Source of the DNA: Acidobacteriota bacterium
GTDB taxonomy: Bacteria; Acidobacteriota; Vicinamibacteria; Vicinamibacterales; Fen-181
NCBI GenBank assembly: GCA_021779795.1
Contig: JAJXZZ010000072.1
Location: forward strand, 1 to 10,507
Direction of reading: 5' to 3'
DNA: 10,507 bases
The notes under the pieces are model-generated. The model worked only from the letters and a program-made list of their open reading frames with translations. It was not told the DNA's origin and did no database searches. The position numbers were made by a program, and so were the translations under genes. Positions 1-7,406 of this stretch are shown here, piece after piece. Each line of letters starts with the position of its first letter. Positions within the stretch are counted from its first letter, which is position 1.

Positions 1-1191
1 AGCCGGGTGGATGAGCGCAAGCGCGGTCTGCCGGATGCGCAAGTCGAGCGTGCGCAGCCAGCCTGCCATGGCGCCGGGCAGTTCCCTCACCTCGCAGGTG
101 ACCACCTCGCCACCACCGCTCTGCTGCCACAAACCGAAGCTCAGGCGCGAAGTGCCGGCGGGGAGAAATTGCACGACCGTCAGCGGCCGGTCGGGAGCGA
201 CTGGGTTCGGTGTCACCTGTGCGACGACGACCGAGCGTCCAGCGGCGTCACGAGAGCTGACGATCAGCACCGGTCGAGCGGAAGACCTCCCGCGAACGGC
301 GATCGTGATCTCGATCGGTCGCCCATTGACGGCCACGTTGCGTCGGATCTCGACTCCCCCGCCCTCCATCGGCATGGTTTCCTCGGAGCGAGGGATCACA
401 AACTCCCCGCGGGCGGTGACCCAGCGGGACGCCGCGAACAGCGCGGCCACGCCCAGCGCGGTCGCCAGGGGTGGGACGACGAGTGCCCACCACACGCGCT
501 TCTGCCGCAAGGTCCAGAACGCCACCACGCCGATCAACGCGACGATCCACGCGCCACGCGACATGCTGCCGACGACGAGGACGGCGGCCGCCGCCGCCGC
601 CAACGCCGCTGCCGGTCGCCTCGTCTCCGCCCACCAACCGAGACATACGAGAAGAGCCATGACGGAGAGGCCCGTGAAGGAGACATCGTTGCGCAGTGTG
701 AGTCGCAGCGCCTCACCGCGTACCTCTGGCGCGCCGCGAGTCGCGAAGGCAACCGCCAGGTGCACGGCCAAGGCGACAGCGCTGGCGATTCCCAGGCCCG
801 CGGCGACCCGTCGCAACGTCGGGGTGGCACCGGCGGCAAAGGCGATGAACCCCGCGGGCCAAAGCACCATCGATGCGGTCTGCGACACGATAAAGCGCAG
901 TGGGTTTCCGGAGGTCAGCCCGATGATTGCGCCGAACGCCGCCGCTGCCAGGTAGAGGCCCAAGCCCCAGCGCACCGCCCAGGGGGACCCGCCTGCCAGG
1001 CTGCTGACCGTTTGGCGTCCGACGGCGAGCAACGTCAGGACGATGCCGAGGTCGCCCAGGCCGTCAAGCCAAAGGGCGTGTTGGAAGCCCATCCCGACGG
1101 TCGCGTACGGCATGAGCGCCAGCGCCGCGACAGCCGCGGGAGTGCAGAGTCGTTCACACGGTGTCGGCTGCACGGCCGTAGAGTAGCGCAC
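1..1191 (-). CDS. O-antigen ligase/polymerase-like membrane protein with periplasmic insert (partial, 3' end off window)
   Basis: The reverse strand is open from a GTG at 1191 to the left edge, giving 397 codons with no stop. The N-terminal ~255 residues are very hydrophobic, with about eight membrane segments. SRGAW at residues 211-215, at the mouth of a membrane helix, is typical of Wzy_C/O-antigen ligase (WaaL/Wzy) proteins. Residues ~258-378 are polar, beta-rich and probably periplasmic. Then RIRQTALALIHPA (385-397) resembles the family segment that precedes the HPxxGxG loop, so more membrane helices should follow outside the window. The likely role is polymerising or ligating undecaprenyl-linked glycan on the outer face of the inner membrane. 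The GTG start is supported by AGCAGG seven bases upstream and a 17-base gap from the preceding gene; a GTG at 1173 is an alternative. The plus-strand reading frame over this region has arginine-rich, low-complexity composition and is a shadow. The family call is fairly sure; ligase versus polymerase cannot be decided. Confidence 0.8.
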   Translation of the reverse strand, partial: MRYSTAVQPTPCERLCTPAAVAALALMPYATVGMGFQHALWLDGLGDLGIVLTLLAVGRQTVSSLAGGSPWAVRWGLGLYLAAAAFGAIIGLTSGNPLRFIVSQTASMVLWPAGFIAFAAGATPTLRRVAAGLGIASAVALAVHLAVAFATRGAPEVRGEALRLTLRNDVSFTGLSVMALLVCLGWWAETRRPAAALAAAAAAVLVVGSMSRGAWIVALIGVVAFWTLRQKRVWWALVVPPLATALGVAALFAASRWVTARGEFVIPRSEETMPMEGGGVEIRRNVAVNGRPIEITIAVRGRSSARPVLIVSSRDAAGRSVVVAQVTPNPVAPDRPLTVVQFLPAGTSRLSFGLWQQSGGGEVVTCEVRELPGAMAGWLRTLDLRIRQTALALIHPA

Positions 1192-1208
1192 TGAGGCCTG
1201 CTGCTGTG

Positions 1209-2726
1209 TCAGTACGCCCCGTGCGCGCGGACCACCGCTTCCAGGGTGCGCGCGAGGATGTAGAGGTCCATCCACAACGACCAGTTGCGGATGTAGTAGG
1301 TGTCATACGCCTGCTGATCCTCGAGCCCGCCCTCGCTGCGCACCATGACCTGCCATAGGCCGGTGATTCCCGGACGCACGCGGCGCCGCAGCGCGCGAAA
1401 CTCTGCGGGGAAGCGTTCGAGGTGGTAATCCGGGAACGGCCTCGGACCGACGAGGCTCATCTCGCCACGGACAACACTCCAGAGTTGGGGCAACTCATCG
1501 AGGCTCATGCGCCTGAGGAGGGAGCCAACGCCTGGAATCACCCGTGGATCGCGAGCCAGCTTGAACCCATCTTCCCACTCGCGCCGCGCCGTGGGGTCCG
1601 CATCGAGGTGTGCCTGCAGGCGTTGCTCCGCGTTGACGAACATCGTCCGCAGCTTCGGCATCCTGATCCGGCGGCCATCGAGCCCCTCGCGCTCGTGCGA
1701 GAAGAATGCAGGCCCACGGTTCGACAGCTTGACCAGCACGGCCGCGAAAGCAATCACCGGCGTTGCCAGTACGAGAGCCGCAGTTCCAAGCGTGAGGTCG
1801 AGAGCGCGCTTGATCAGCCGATTGCGCGGCCGGAGCAACTCATTTGTGTACTCCACGCCGAGAAGTCCGCCGACGTTGCGCACCTCGGCATGCTCGACTG
1901 GCATCTCGCCGGCCCCACCCAGGACGATCACCTGGGTGAAACTCTGGTGCAACCTGGCGAGGATAGTCGAACCTGTGCCGGCCTCCGTCTCGGCCAGAAG
2001 CGCAACCCTGATGCCAGCCGCTGCCAACGATGGTGCCGACTCGAGCGACAGGCCGGGCAGGGTCGTTTCGGCAATGCTCCCCTCGTGCGATGGCGCCAGC
2101 ACGGCCACTGGCCGATACCCAGCGCGGGTTTGTAGGTGTAACCGTCGCACCAGCGAAACCACCCAGGTGTCGGGGCCTACGACGACCACGGGCTCCGACC
2201 ACCAGCGCTGCCGGCCTAGGAGTCGGAACAGGGCCGAACGGGCAGCCGGCAATAGCGCCAGCGCTCCGAGCCAGGCGAGCATCCACGTGGCCCGCGAGTA
2301 GACCGGCGGCAACTTGAAGACGAACGTCGAGGCCACCAGCGCGAGAAAGACGCCGGTCACACCTCGCCACTGGCGGCGCAACATCTCGATCGGCCCCAGG
2401 CCAAACCCGGGGTACAGGCCACTGGCGGCGTTCACCACGGGCACCAGTGCCAAAACCGGGAGGAGGGGCCAGTACACCGCGGCCGGCTGCCCGAGCACTC
2501 CCCTGGCCCAGACCGCGAACGCCACCACGGCCGCGGTCACGACGCAGACCGTGTCGGTGATTGCGAGCAGCGCCACCCGCAGCCAGCGGGCCGTGCGAAC
2601 GCTCGCAAGGTACATGGGACCAACGACTGGATCGTTGAGCGGCTGAGCCTCAGCTGAATCCGTGAGCGCGGCACGGACCCCGCTGTCCGATTCGCCTGTC
2701 CTCCTCAGGCCTAGGTCAACTACCAT
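1209..2726 (-). CDS. WbaP-type undecaprenyl-phosphate sugar-1-phosphate transferase
   Basis: This 505-residue protein has the polyisoprenylphosphate hexose-1-phosphate transferase architecture. Four membrane helices lie at roughly residues 50-72, 85-105, 122-138 and 147-165. A nucleotide-binding-like central domain follows (~178-290), and then the C-terminal bacterial sugar transferase domain. That domain begins with a hydrophobic re-entrant helix (~309-333) after RLIKRALD. Catalytic-domain hallmarks are KLRTM (358-362), SLDELPQ (408-414, containing the Asp410-Glu411 dyad), VGPRP (426-430) and GITGLWQV (453-460). By family, it moves a sugar-1-phosphate (often Gal or Glc) from a UDP-sugar to undecaprenyl phosphate, starting repeat-unit synthesis; the sugar cannot be read from sequence. 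The ATG at 2726 has GGAGGG unusually close to it. GAGG ten bases upstream, or a later start such as Met38, would also fit, since residues 1-37 look non-conserved. It lies between the WecG-like gene and the ligase-like gene on the same strand. Confidence 0.93.
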   Translation of the reverse strand: MVVDLGLRRTGESDSGVRAALTDSAEAQPLNDPVVGPMYLASVRTARWLRVALLAITDTVCVVTAAVVAFAVWARGVLGQPAAVYWPLLPVLALVPVVNAASGLYPGFGLGPIEMLRRQWRGVTGVFLALVASTFVFKLPPVYSRATWMLAWLGALALLPAARSALFRLLGRQRWWSEPVVVVGPDTWVVSLVRRLHLQTRAGYRPVAVLAPSHEGSIAETTLPGLSLESAPSLAAAGIRVALLAETEAGTGSTILARLHQSFTQVIVLGGAGEMPVEHAEVRNVGGLLGVEYTNELLRPRNRLIKRALDLTLGTAALVLATPVIAFAAVLVKLSNRGPAFFSHEREGLDGRRIRMPKLRTMFVNAEQRLQAHLDADPTARREWEDGFKLARDPRVIPGVGSLLRRMSLDELPQLWSVVRGEMSLVGPRPFPDYHLERFPAEFRALRRRVRPGITGLWQVMVRSEGGLEDQQAYDTYYIRNWSLWMDLYILARTLEAVVRAHGAY

Positions 2727-2776
2727 ACCCTCCGCACCTCGCGTTCGTTACCCGACGTGTGCACATCCTACAACGT

Positions 2777-2818
2777 ATCCGCCTGATGAGTGGGGGCCGT
2801 GTGCCGAGGTAGGCGGAT
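2777..2818. repeat. 8-bp inverted repeat between two minus-strand genes
   Basis: ATCCGCCT (2777-2784) and AGGCGGAT (2811-2818) are exact reverse complements separated by 26 bases. They lie inside the 113-bp gap between the WecG/TagA-like gene (ends 2840) and the WbaP-like gene (starts 2726). It could be an operator half-site pair or a weak RNA hairpin. There is no T-run on either side, so an intrinsic terminator is not supported. Nothing else in this gap is recognisable. Confidence 0.35.
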
Positions 2819-2839
2819 CATGGCTGAAGGCGCCGCTGG

Positions 2840-3640
2840 TCAGGTATCTCCCGCCTCACTCTCCGAGAGTCCGTCGAGTGGGAAACGTGCGAGGCCTACC
2901 GCCTGCGCCGCCACGAGCAAAGCAAATAGAGGGTAGCGTCCATACCTGGGGAACAGCCGCCGCGGCTCGCGCGCCCAGCGGTACAGCCACTCCAGGCCAC
3001 CGCGCTGAACCCACCGTGGCGCTTGCGCCTTGTGGCCAGAGAGGAAGTCAAATGCGGCGCCGACCCCGACCATCACGGGCGCTCTCACGCGGCCTACGTG
3101 ACTGGCCATCCAGCGCTCCTGTTTGGGGGCGCCAAGCCCAACCCAGATGATGTCGGGGCGCGTGGCGTTCACCTCCGCCACGAGCGCCGCGTCTTCTGCG
3201 TCCGAGAGAGCGCGGAACGGCGGCGAATCGTGGCCAGCGAACTGCAGCCCTGGGTAACGGGCGGCAAGCCGCTCGGCCAGTTCCTCGGCGACCCCCGGGG
3301 CGCCACCGAGGAAGAAGTGCCGCCATCCGGTGGAGAGCGAACGCTCGCACACCGCAGCCATGAGGTCGGGGCCGTAGACGCGAGTCACGGCATGGTGGCC
3401 GTGCATCCGGAGAAGCCAGACGATCGCCATGCCGTCCGGCGTGCACATCATCGCGCGGTTGAAGACCGGTCGCAGCAACGGATCCCGGACGCAGTCCATG
3501 ACCGAGTGTGCGGGGACGACACAGACGTACGCGGCCGTGCGAGCCGCGACCGCGTCGCCGATCTCCGCGACAGCGCCGTCGAGCGTGACGGCGCTGACGC
3601 CGACCCCCAGGATGTTGACGCGCACGCTCGTGTCCAGCAT
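2840..3640 (-). CDS. WecG/TagA/CpsF-family glycosyltransferase
   Basis: This 266-residue protein starts at ATG 3640 and matches the WecG/TagA/CpsF (GT26) family in length and motifs. These include TPDGMAIVW (67-75, with the family's proposed catalytic Asp at 69), RVYGPDLM (87-94), FFLGGAPG (109-116), WVGLGAPKQERWM (166-178) and GVGAAFDFLSGHKAQAPRW (192-210). The C-terminal basic-aromatic stretch around WLYRWAREPRRLFPRY is the usual membrane-associating tail. By family it adds a sugar (for example ManNAc or ManNAcA) to a polyprenyl-diphosphate-linked acceptor at the cytoplasmic membrane face. It is probably an early step after the WbaP-like enzyme encoded downstream on the same strand. The frame stays open up to 3862, but residues before Met at 3640 lack family character and would overlap the divergent gene. 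No Shine-Dalgarno sequence precedes 3640. A TTGACA element positioned for a leaderless transcript lies upstream. Confidence 0.93.
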   Translation of the reverse strand: MLDTSVRVNILGVGVSAVTLDGAVAEIGDAVAARTAAYVCVVPAHSVMDCVRDPLLRPVFNRAMMCTPDGMAIVWLLRMHGHHAVTRVYGPDLMAAVCERSLSTGWRHFFLGGAPGVAEELAERLAARYPGLQFAGHDSPPFRALSDAEDAALVAEVNATRPDIIWVGLGAPKQERWMASHVGRVRAPVMVGVGAAFDFLSGHKAQAPRWVQRGGLEWLYRWAREPRRLFPRYGRYPLFALLVAAQAVGLARFPLDGLSESEAGDT

Positions 3641-3646
3641 GACGGG

Positions 3647-3675
3647 ACGATGGCTCAGCGAACCATTCGTGTCAA
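3647..3675 (-). promoter_or_regulatory. Putative sigma-70 promoter, leaderless start for the WecG/TagA-like gene
   Basis: On the minus strand an exact TTGACA (3675 to 3670) is followed after 17 bases by CATCGT (3652 to 3647), a weak -10 matching three of six consensus positions. Six bases later comes the ATG at 3640. That spacing puts transcription start on or next to the start codon, which fits the absence of a ribosome-binding site. The -35 is strong and the -10 poor, so this is a prediction only. Confidence 0.4.
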
Positions 3676-3709
3676 TACTGGGCGCGACGTGCTGGCCGCC
3701 GACGACGTT

Positions 3710-3738
3710 CTGGCACGGCGGGTGCGGGCGGCTATACT
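3710..3738 (+). promoter_or_regulatory. Putative sigma-70 promoter, leaderless start for the MVF flippase operon
   Basis: CTGGCA (3710-3715, four of six -35 positions) is followed after 17 bases by TATACT (3733-3738, five of six -10 positions). Eight bases later is the ATG at 3747. The expected transcription start is about 3745-3747, so the mRNA would have essentially no leader. No Shine-Dalgarno sequence precedes the ATG. The same bases overlap a sigma-54-like element (3711-3726), noted under findings. Confidence 0.5.
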
Positions 3739-3746
3739 CTGCGCGA

Positions 3747-5306
3747 ATGGCGTCGAGCAGAGGTCCGCGTGCGCGCTCCTGGGCGTTGATACTCGCGCTC
3801 TCCGGGCTCACGCTGGCGCTCGGCTTCGCGGTGCAGGTCGCCCTCGCGGCGGCTCTTGGCACCGGACGCGAGATGGACGTCTACCTCGTCGCAGTCACGG
3901 TGCCGACGCTGCTCGCAGTGTTGGCGCTAGCCGTCTTCCCGTCGTACCTGGTGCCCGTCCTGCAGGCGAGGGCCGCCGTCGGGGGGCCGTGCGAGTCGGC
4001 TGCTCTCACCTGGGTATTCGCGCGCCGGACCGCGGTCGCCGCTCTCGGATTGGTGGCGACCCTCGAGCTGGCGGCCCCCGTCGTGGTGCGCCTGGTGGCG
4101 CCGGGGTTCGCCGGCGACGAGGCTCGCCAGGCGACCATCCTGCTGCGGATCATGCTCGCCGGCAGTTTCTTCGACCTCCTCCGCGGCGTGCTTTCCGCCG
4201 TCGAATACGCGCGGGAAAAGTTCCTCCTGCCGCAACTGGCGCCGTCGCTCAACCACGCCGCGCTGCTCGCCAGCGCCCTCCTTCTCCTCCGGCCGTTCGG
4301 TCTCGTCGGCCTCGCCGCGGGTTGGTCGGTGGGATCGCTGCTGATGTTCCTCATGGTCCTCCCTGCGTTGCGCGGCGTGCACCTGTTCCGACGGTCGCCG
4401 CGTTCGTCCGCGCATTCGGTGGAGTCGATCGGGGGCGGGTTTCTACCGATCGTCTTGGTCGCTGGTTTCGCCCAGCTCTCGCCGGTGATCGACCGCCTCG
4501 TGGCCTCGCTCCTGCCGGTAGGATCTATCTCGTACCTCGGCTACGGCAGCAAGCTGCTCGAAGTCCTGATGCGGACGGTGCCGATGGCGGTGGCGCTGAG
4601 CGCATTCCCGGTTCTGAGTGCCCACGCCGCGCGCGGAGACGGGGAAAGGATGCGCGGAGAGGCTGTCGGAGCCCTGCGCCTGGCACTCCTCGGCGCGGTG
4701 CCGCTCGCCCTCACCGTGTTGGTGTTTCGCGTCCCGCTCGTACAGGTGCTGTTGCAGCGCGGGGCGTTCGACGCCGCCTCGACGCGGCACGTCGCTACCG
4801 CGTGCGCCTGGTACGCCGTCGCGTTTGTCCCGGCGACGGTGGCATACGTCCTGACGCAGGTGTCGTTCGCCCTCAAACGGAGCTGGTTTTTGGCACGCAT
4901 ATTGGCTGCAAGCTCGCTCGCGACCGCCGTTCTGGACCTCGCGCTCGCGCGGCGGCTCGGCTTTGCCGGCGTCGCCATGGCGTTCGCTGCTGTGTCGGCG
5001 ATGCAAGCGCTGATCCTGTGGGGCGATCTGCAGCGCCGATTGCGACTCGCCGGCGCAACCTGGACCCCGTTCCTTGGACAACTGACGTTCGCATGCACGA
5101 CGATGACTGGAGGCTGGGTGGCAACGACTGCGTGGGCCGGACGCTGGGGCGCCGATCGTTCGGCACTCTGGCTCGGTCTCAACGCCGCGATCGGCGCGGC
5201 GGTGTTCGCCGGGGCGCTCTGGAGCGCGGGCAACGCCGAGGCGCGCGCCGCCGCAGCCGCGGTGTCGCGCGCGGTCAGGGAACGCCGCCCGGGCGCGGGG
5301 GCGTGA
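3747..5306 (+). CDS. MurJ/MVF-family lipid-linked oligosaccharide flippase
   Basis: This 519-residue integral membrane protein has about 14 hydrophobic segments, the usual size and topology for the MVF (MurJ) branch of the MOP flippase superfamily. Recognisable segments are GTGREMDVYLVAVTVP (38-53, end of TM1 into TM2 with Asp44), LVAPGF (116-121), SLNHAALLASALL (167-179), FLPIVLVAGFAQLSPVIDR (232-250) and LLQRGAFD (335-342). The double Arg that follows the LL of TM2 in Escherichia coli MurJ (LLRR) is LLAV here. This, together with the glycan-cluster context, suggests a glycan-specific paralogue rather than the housekeeping lipid II flippase (inference). The likely role is moving the undecaprenyl-linked repeat unit to the outer leaflet. 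The start at ATG 3747 places the first helix directly after a short basic N-terminus. The frame is open upstream to 3429, but that stretch overlaps the divergent gene and does not look coding. It is the first gene of a three-gene plus-strand operon. Confidence 0.9.
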   Translation: MASSRGPRARSWALILALSGLTLALGFAVQVALAAALGTGREMDVYLVAVTVPTLLAVLALAVFPSYLVPVLQARAAVGGPCESAALTWVFARRTAVAALGLVATLELAAPVVVRLVAPGFAGDEARQATILLRIMLAGSFFDLLRGVLSAVEYAREKFLLPQLAPSLNHAALLASALLLLRPFGLVGLAAGWSVGSLLMFLMVLPALRGVHLFRRSPRSSAHSVESIGGGFLPIVLVAGFAQLSPVIDRLVASLLPVGSISYLGYGSKLLEVLMRTVPMAVALSAFPVLSAHAARGDGERMRGEAVGALRLALLGAVPLALTVLVFRVPLVQVLLQRGAFDAASTRHVATACAWYAVAFVPATVAYVLTQVSFALKRSWFLARILAASSLATAVLDLALARRLGFAGVAMAFAAVSAMQALILWGDLQRRLRLAGATWTPFLGQLTFACTTMTGGWVATTAWAGRWGADRSALWLGLNAAIGAAVFAGALWSAGNAEARAAAAAVSRAVRERRPGAGA

Positions 5307-5314
5307 GGAGGTGA
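5306..5314 (+). promoter_or_regulatory. Full-length Shine-Dalgarno sequence that fixes the methyltransferase start
   Basis: AGGAGGTGA overlaps the last base of the flippase stop codon and is a nine-base perfect complement to the canonical 16S rRNA 3' tail. It stands eight bases before ATG 5323. This argues against the in-frame GTG at 5311, which lies inside the site itself. Confidence 0.85.
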
Positions 5315-5322
5315 ACGCCACA

Positions 5323-6195
5323 ATGGACACGAGGCCCGCTTGCCCGCTGTGTCGGGGGAGCCGGACGCGGCCGCGCTACCGCCATGGCGAGTACACGATC
5401 TTCGCGTGCCGTTCGTGTCGGGGGGGGTTCGCGTGGCCGCGACTGGGTCGCAGCGGGCTGGGCGGAGTGTATAACGCCACGTACGCGGAGACGTACGCGG
5501 CGGGGGTGATGCAGAGTCAAGAGTTTGCACGGCGGCGCTTCGAACAGCTGCAACACGCCTTTGGTCGCTACGCCCCGACGTTCATGGATCCGATTCGCGT
5601 GCGCGTCCTCGATATCGGTTGTGCCTCGGGAGGCCTGCTGGCGGAATTCAGCCGGCGGGGCTGGCGAGCCGAAGGGGTCGAGTACTCGGAGACACTGGCG
5701 GCGCTCGCCAGGTCGAGTGGCCTCGAGGTACACGTCGGCGACTTCCTTGCCCTCGACCTCCCGCCGCACGCGTACGACCTTGTCACGATGTTTCACGTGA
5801 TCGAGCACTTCGACGACCCCTCTGCTGCGGTCGCAAAGTGTCACAGTCTCCTCCGCGATGGCGGCATGTTGGTCATGGAGACTCCGAACTGGCGCGGGAT
5901 TGGCGCCCTCGTGCGCCGATCGCGGTGGTCCCACATCATGCCCCCCGAGCACCTCAATTACTTCGGGCCCGCGGCGCTTTCTGGCCTCGCCCGCCGTGGC
6001 GGCTTCGCCACCGCACGTGCCAGGACGATCACGCCACAGGTCATCGAGGCGTTGGCGAAAGCGTCCCGATTCGTGACGGGGGCGGCGGGGACGGCGTACA
6101 GCCTGGCTTCCCTGGTCGGGGTCGGGACCACGCTGCAGGTCTTTGCGACCAAAGGAGCCCGGGCCCTGCAGCCCGGCCGGGAGCGCTACGAGTGA
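5323..6195 (+). CDS. Class I SAM-dependent methyltransferase with N-terminal zinc ribbon
   Basis: This 290-residue protein has two CxxC pairs at the N-terminus (C7/C10 and C29/C32), consistent with a zinc ribbon. A Rossmann methyltransferase core follows: RVLDIGCASGGLLAEF (94-109, SAM-binding motif I), GVEYSE (118-123, acidic residue at the end of strand 2), VGDFLALDLP (138-147) and FHVIEHFDDP (157-166). The segment PPEHLNYFGPAALSGLARRG (207-226) is common in Methyltransf_23-type proteins of polysaccharide and lipid loci. It probably O- or C-methylates a sugar or sugar nucleotide in the cytoplasm; the substrate is unknown. A C-terminal stretch (~250-275) is moderately hydrophobic. It follows the flippase by 16 bases with an ideal ribosome-binding site and overlaps the next gene by four bases, so translation is probably coupled. 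Confidence 0.9.
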   Translation: MDTRPACPLCRGSRTRPRYRHGEYTIFACRSCRGGFAWPRLGRSGLGGVYNATYAETYAAGVMQSQEFARRRFEQLQHAFGRYAPTFMDPIRVRVLDIGCASGGLLAEFSRRGWRAEGVEYSETLAALARSSGLEVHVGDFLALDLPPHAYDLVTMFHVIEHFDDPSAAVAKCHSLLRDGGMLVMETPNWRGIGALVRRSRWSHIMPPEHLNYFGPAALSGLARRGGFATARARTITPQVIEALAKASRFVTGAAGTAYSLASLVGVGTTLQVFATKGARALQPGRERYE

Positions 6196-7379
6196 AGATT
6201 CTGTTCACCTCGACGAGCTATCCGCCCGCGATCGGCGGTGCCCAGCTTCACACGCATCGGGTCGCGGTGGAACTTGTCCGGCGCCACCACGTGGAAGTGA
6301 TCACCCAGTGGAGTGAACACCGCACGGACTGGCTCCTGGGGACGACCCTTGCGGCCCCCGGGGTCCCGCGGGACTACCGAATCGACGGGGTCGGGGTCCA
6401 CCAGCTTGGCCTGAGGAGGCGGGACAAACTCTCGCTGGTTCCGTACGTCCTCACGTACTATCTCCTCCAGGAGAGGGCGATTGCAAAGATCGCTGGCCGC
6501 CTCCTCGATCAAATCGCGGCTCGCGGCTCCGAGCCCGACCTCGTCCACAACGGCCGAATCGGCCGCGAGGCGATCAGCTTTGCCTCGCTGGCCCTGGCGC
6601 GACGCCTCGGGGTGCCATTCTTCCTCACCCCGTTTCACCACCCCCGCTGGGGCGGATGGATGCACCGCCACTACCTCCGGCTCTACCGGTCGGCCGACGG
6701 CCTCGTGGCGCTCACCAGAGCGGAGAAGGACGTGCTGATCGGACTCGGGGTCCGCGAGGAGCGCATTCACGTGGCGGGGATGGGCCCAATCCTCGCGCCG
6801 ACGGCCGACGGGGATCGTTTTCTCACGCGGCACGGGATCACCGGTCCTGTGGTGCTCTTCTTGGGACAGAAGTACAAGTATAAGAACGCCGCCACGCTGC
6901 TGGAAGCGGCGCCCGCCGTCTGGCGGGACCAGCCCGAGACATGCTTCGTGTTTCTCGGGCCGCGGACTCGCTACAGCCGGCGGCTGTTCCGCGGCGTTCG
7001 CGACAGGCGGATCATCGAGCTTGATGCCGTGGACCTGCAGGAGAAGACGGACGCGCTGGCGGCGTGTACCCTCCTCTGTCTCCCTTCCTCGCAGGAAAGC
7101 TTTGGCGGTGTCTTCGTCGAGGCGTGGATGATGGCAAAGCCAGTGATCGGCGCTCGCATCCCAGCGGTTGCCGAAGTCCTCTCGGATGGAGAGGATGGCG
7201 TCCTCACCGACCCGACCGGGCGCGGGGTTGCCGCCGCGATCCTCGCGATCCTGGGCGACCGCCCAGCCGCGCTGGCGATGGGACGCGCCGGCAAGGCCAA
7301 GGCAGAGGCTCGGTTCACATGGGACCGTATCGCCGCGACGATCGACGCCGCCTACACCGCCGCGATCGCCGGGCGGTGA
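6192..7379 (+). CDS. GT4-family glycosyltransferase (GT-B fold)
   Basis: This 395-residue protein begins at a GTG overlapping the previous stop codon (GTGA), with GGGAG eight bases upstream. Glycine-rich YPPAIGGAQLHTH (10-22) is the N-terminal signature of GT4 enzymes. The C-terminal Rossmann domain contains VVLFLGQKYKYKNAATLLEA (220-239), CFVFLGPRTRYSRRLF (251-266) and the ESFGGVFVE segment, whose Glu302 and Glu310 form the family EX7E donor-binding motif. There is no membrane helix, so it is probably a cytoplasmic or peripheral retaining glycosyltransferase adding a sugar to the lipid-linked intermediate. Donor and acceptor cannot be inferred. The frame is open upstream to 5619, but that part overlaps the methyltransferase and is not coding. 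It is the last gene of the plus-strand operon. Confidence 0.93.
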   Translation: MKILFTSTSYPPAIGGAQLHTHRVAVELVRRHHVEVITQWSEHRTDWLLGTTLAAPGVPRDYRIDGVGVHQLGLRRRDKLSLVPYVLTYYLLQERAIAKIAGRLLDQIAARGSEPDLVHNGRIGREAISFASLALARRLGVPFFLTPFHHPRWGGWMHRHYLRLYRSADGLVALTRAEKDVLIGLGVREERIHVAGMGPILAPTADGDRFLTRHGITGPVVLFLGQKYKYKNAATLLEAAPAVWRDQPETCFVFLGPRTRYSRRLFRGVRDRRIIELDAVDLQEKTDALAACTLLCLPSSQESFGGVFVEAWMMAKPVIGARIPAVAEVLSDGEDGVLTDPTGRGVAAAILAILGDRPAALAMGRAGKAKAEARFTWDRIAATIDAAYTAAIAGR

Positions 7380-7406
7380 GACGGCATGGAACCGGGCCCC
7401 GTGATT

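Noticed and set aside
7..1194. A 395-codon plus-strand open frame at the left end
   Set aside because: Its composition (Arg, Asp, Gln, His) is that of an antisense shadow. The minus strand encodes a coherent membrane protein with the SRGAW motif.
3641..3862. 74-residue N-terminal extension of the WecG/TagA-like protein
   Set aside because: It would overlap the start of the divergent flippase gene and does not resemble the family. Family similarity begins just after Met at 3640.
3023..5314. A 763-codon plus-strand open frame across the WecG-like and flippase genes
   Set aside because: It is extremely Arg/Ala/Gly-rich, shows no fold or membrane pattern, and overlaps two genes with clear family motifs. 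Long shadow frames are expected in GC-rich DNA.
5619..6191. Upstream extension of the GT4 frame
   Set aside because: It lies wholly within the methyltransferase in another frame and lacks glycosyltransferase features. GTG 6192 has a ribosome-binding site and the usual GTGA overlap.
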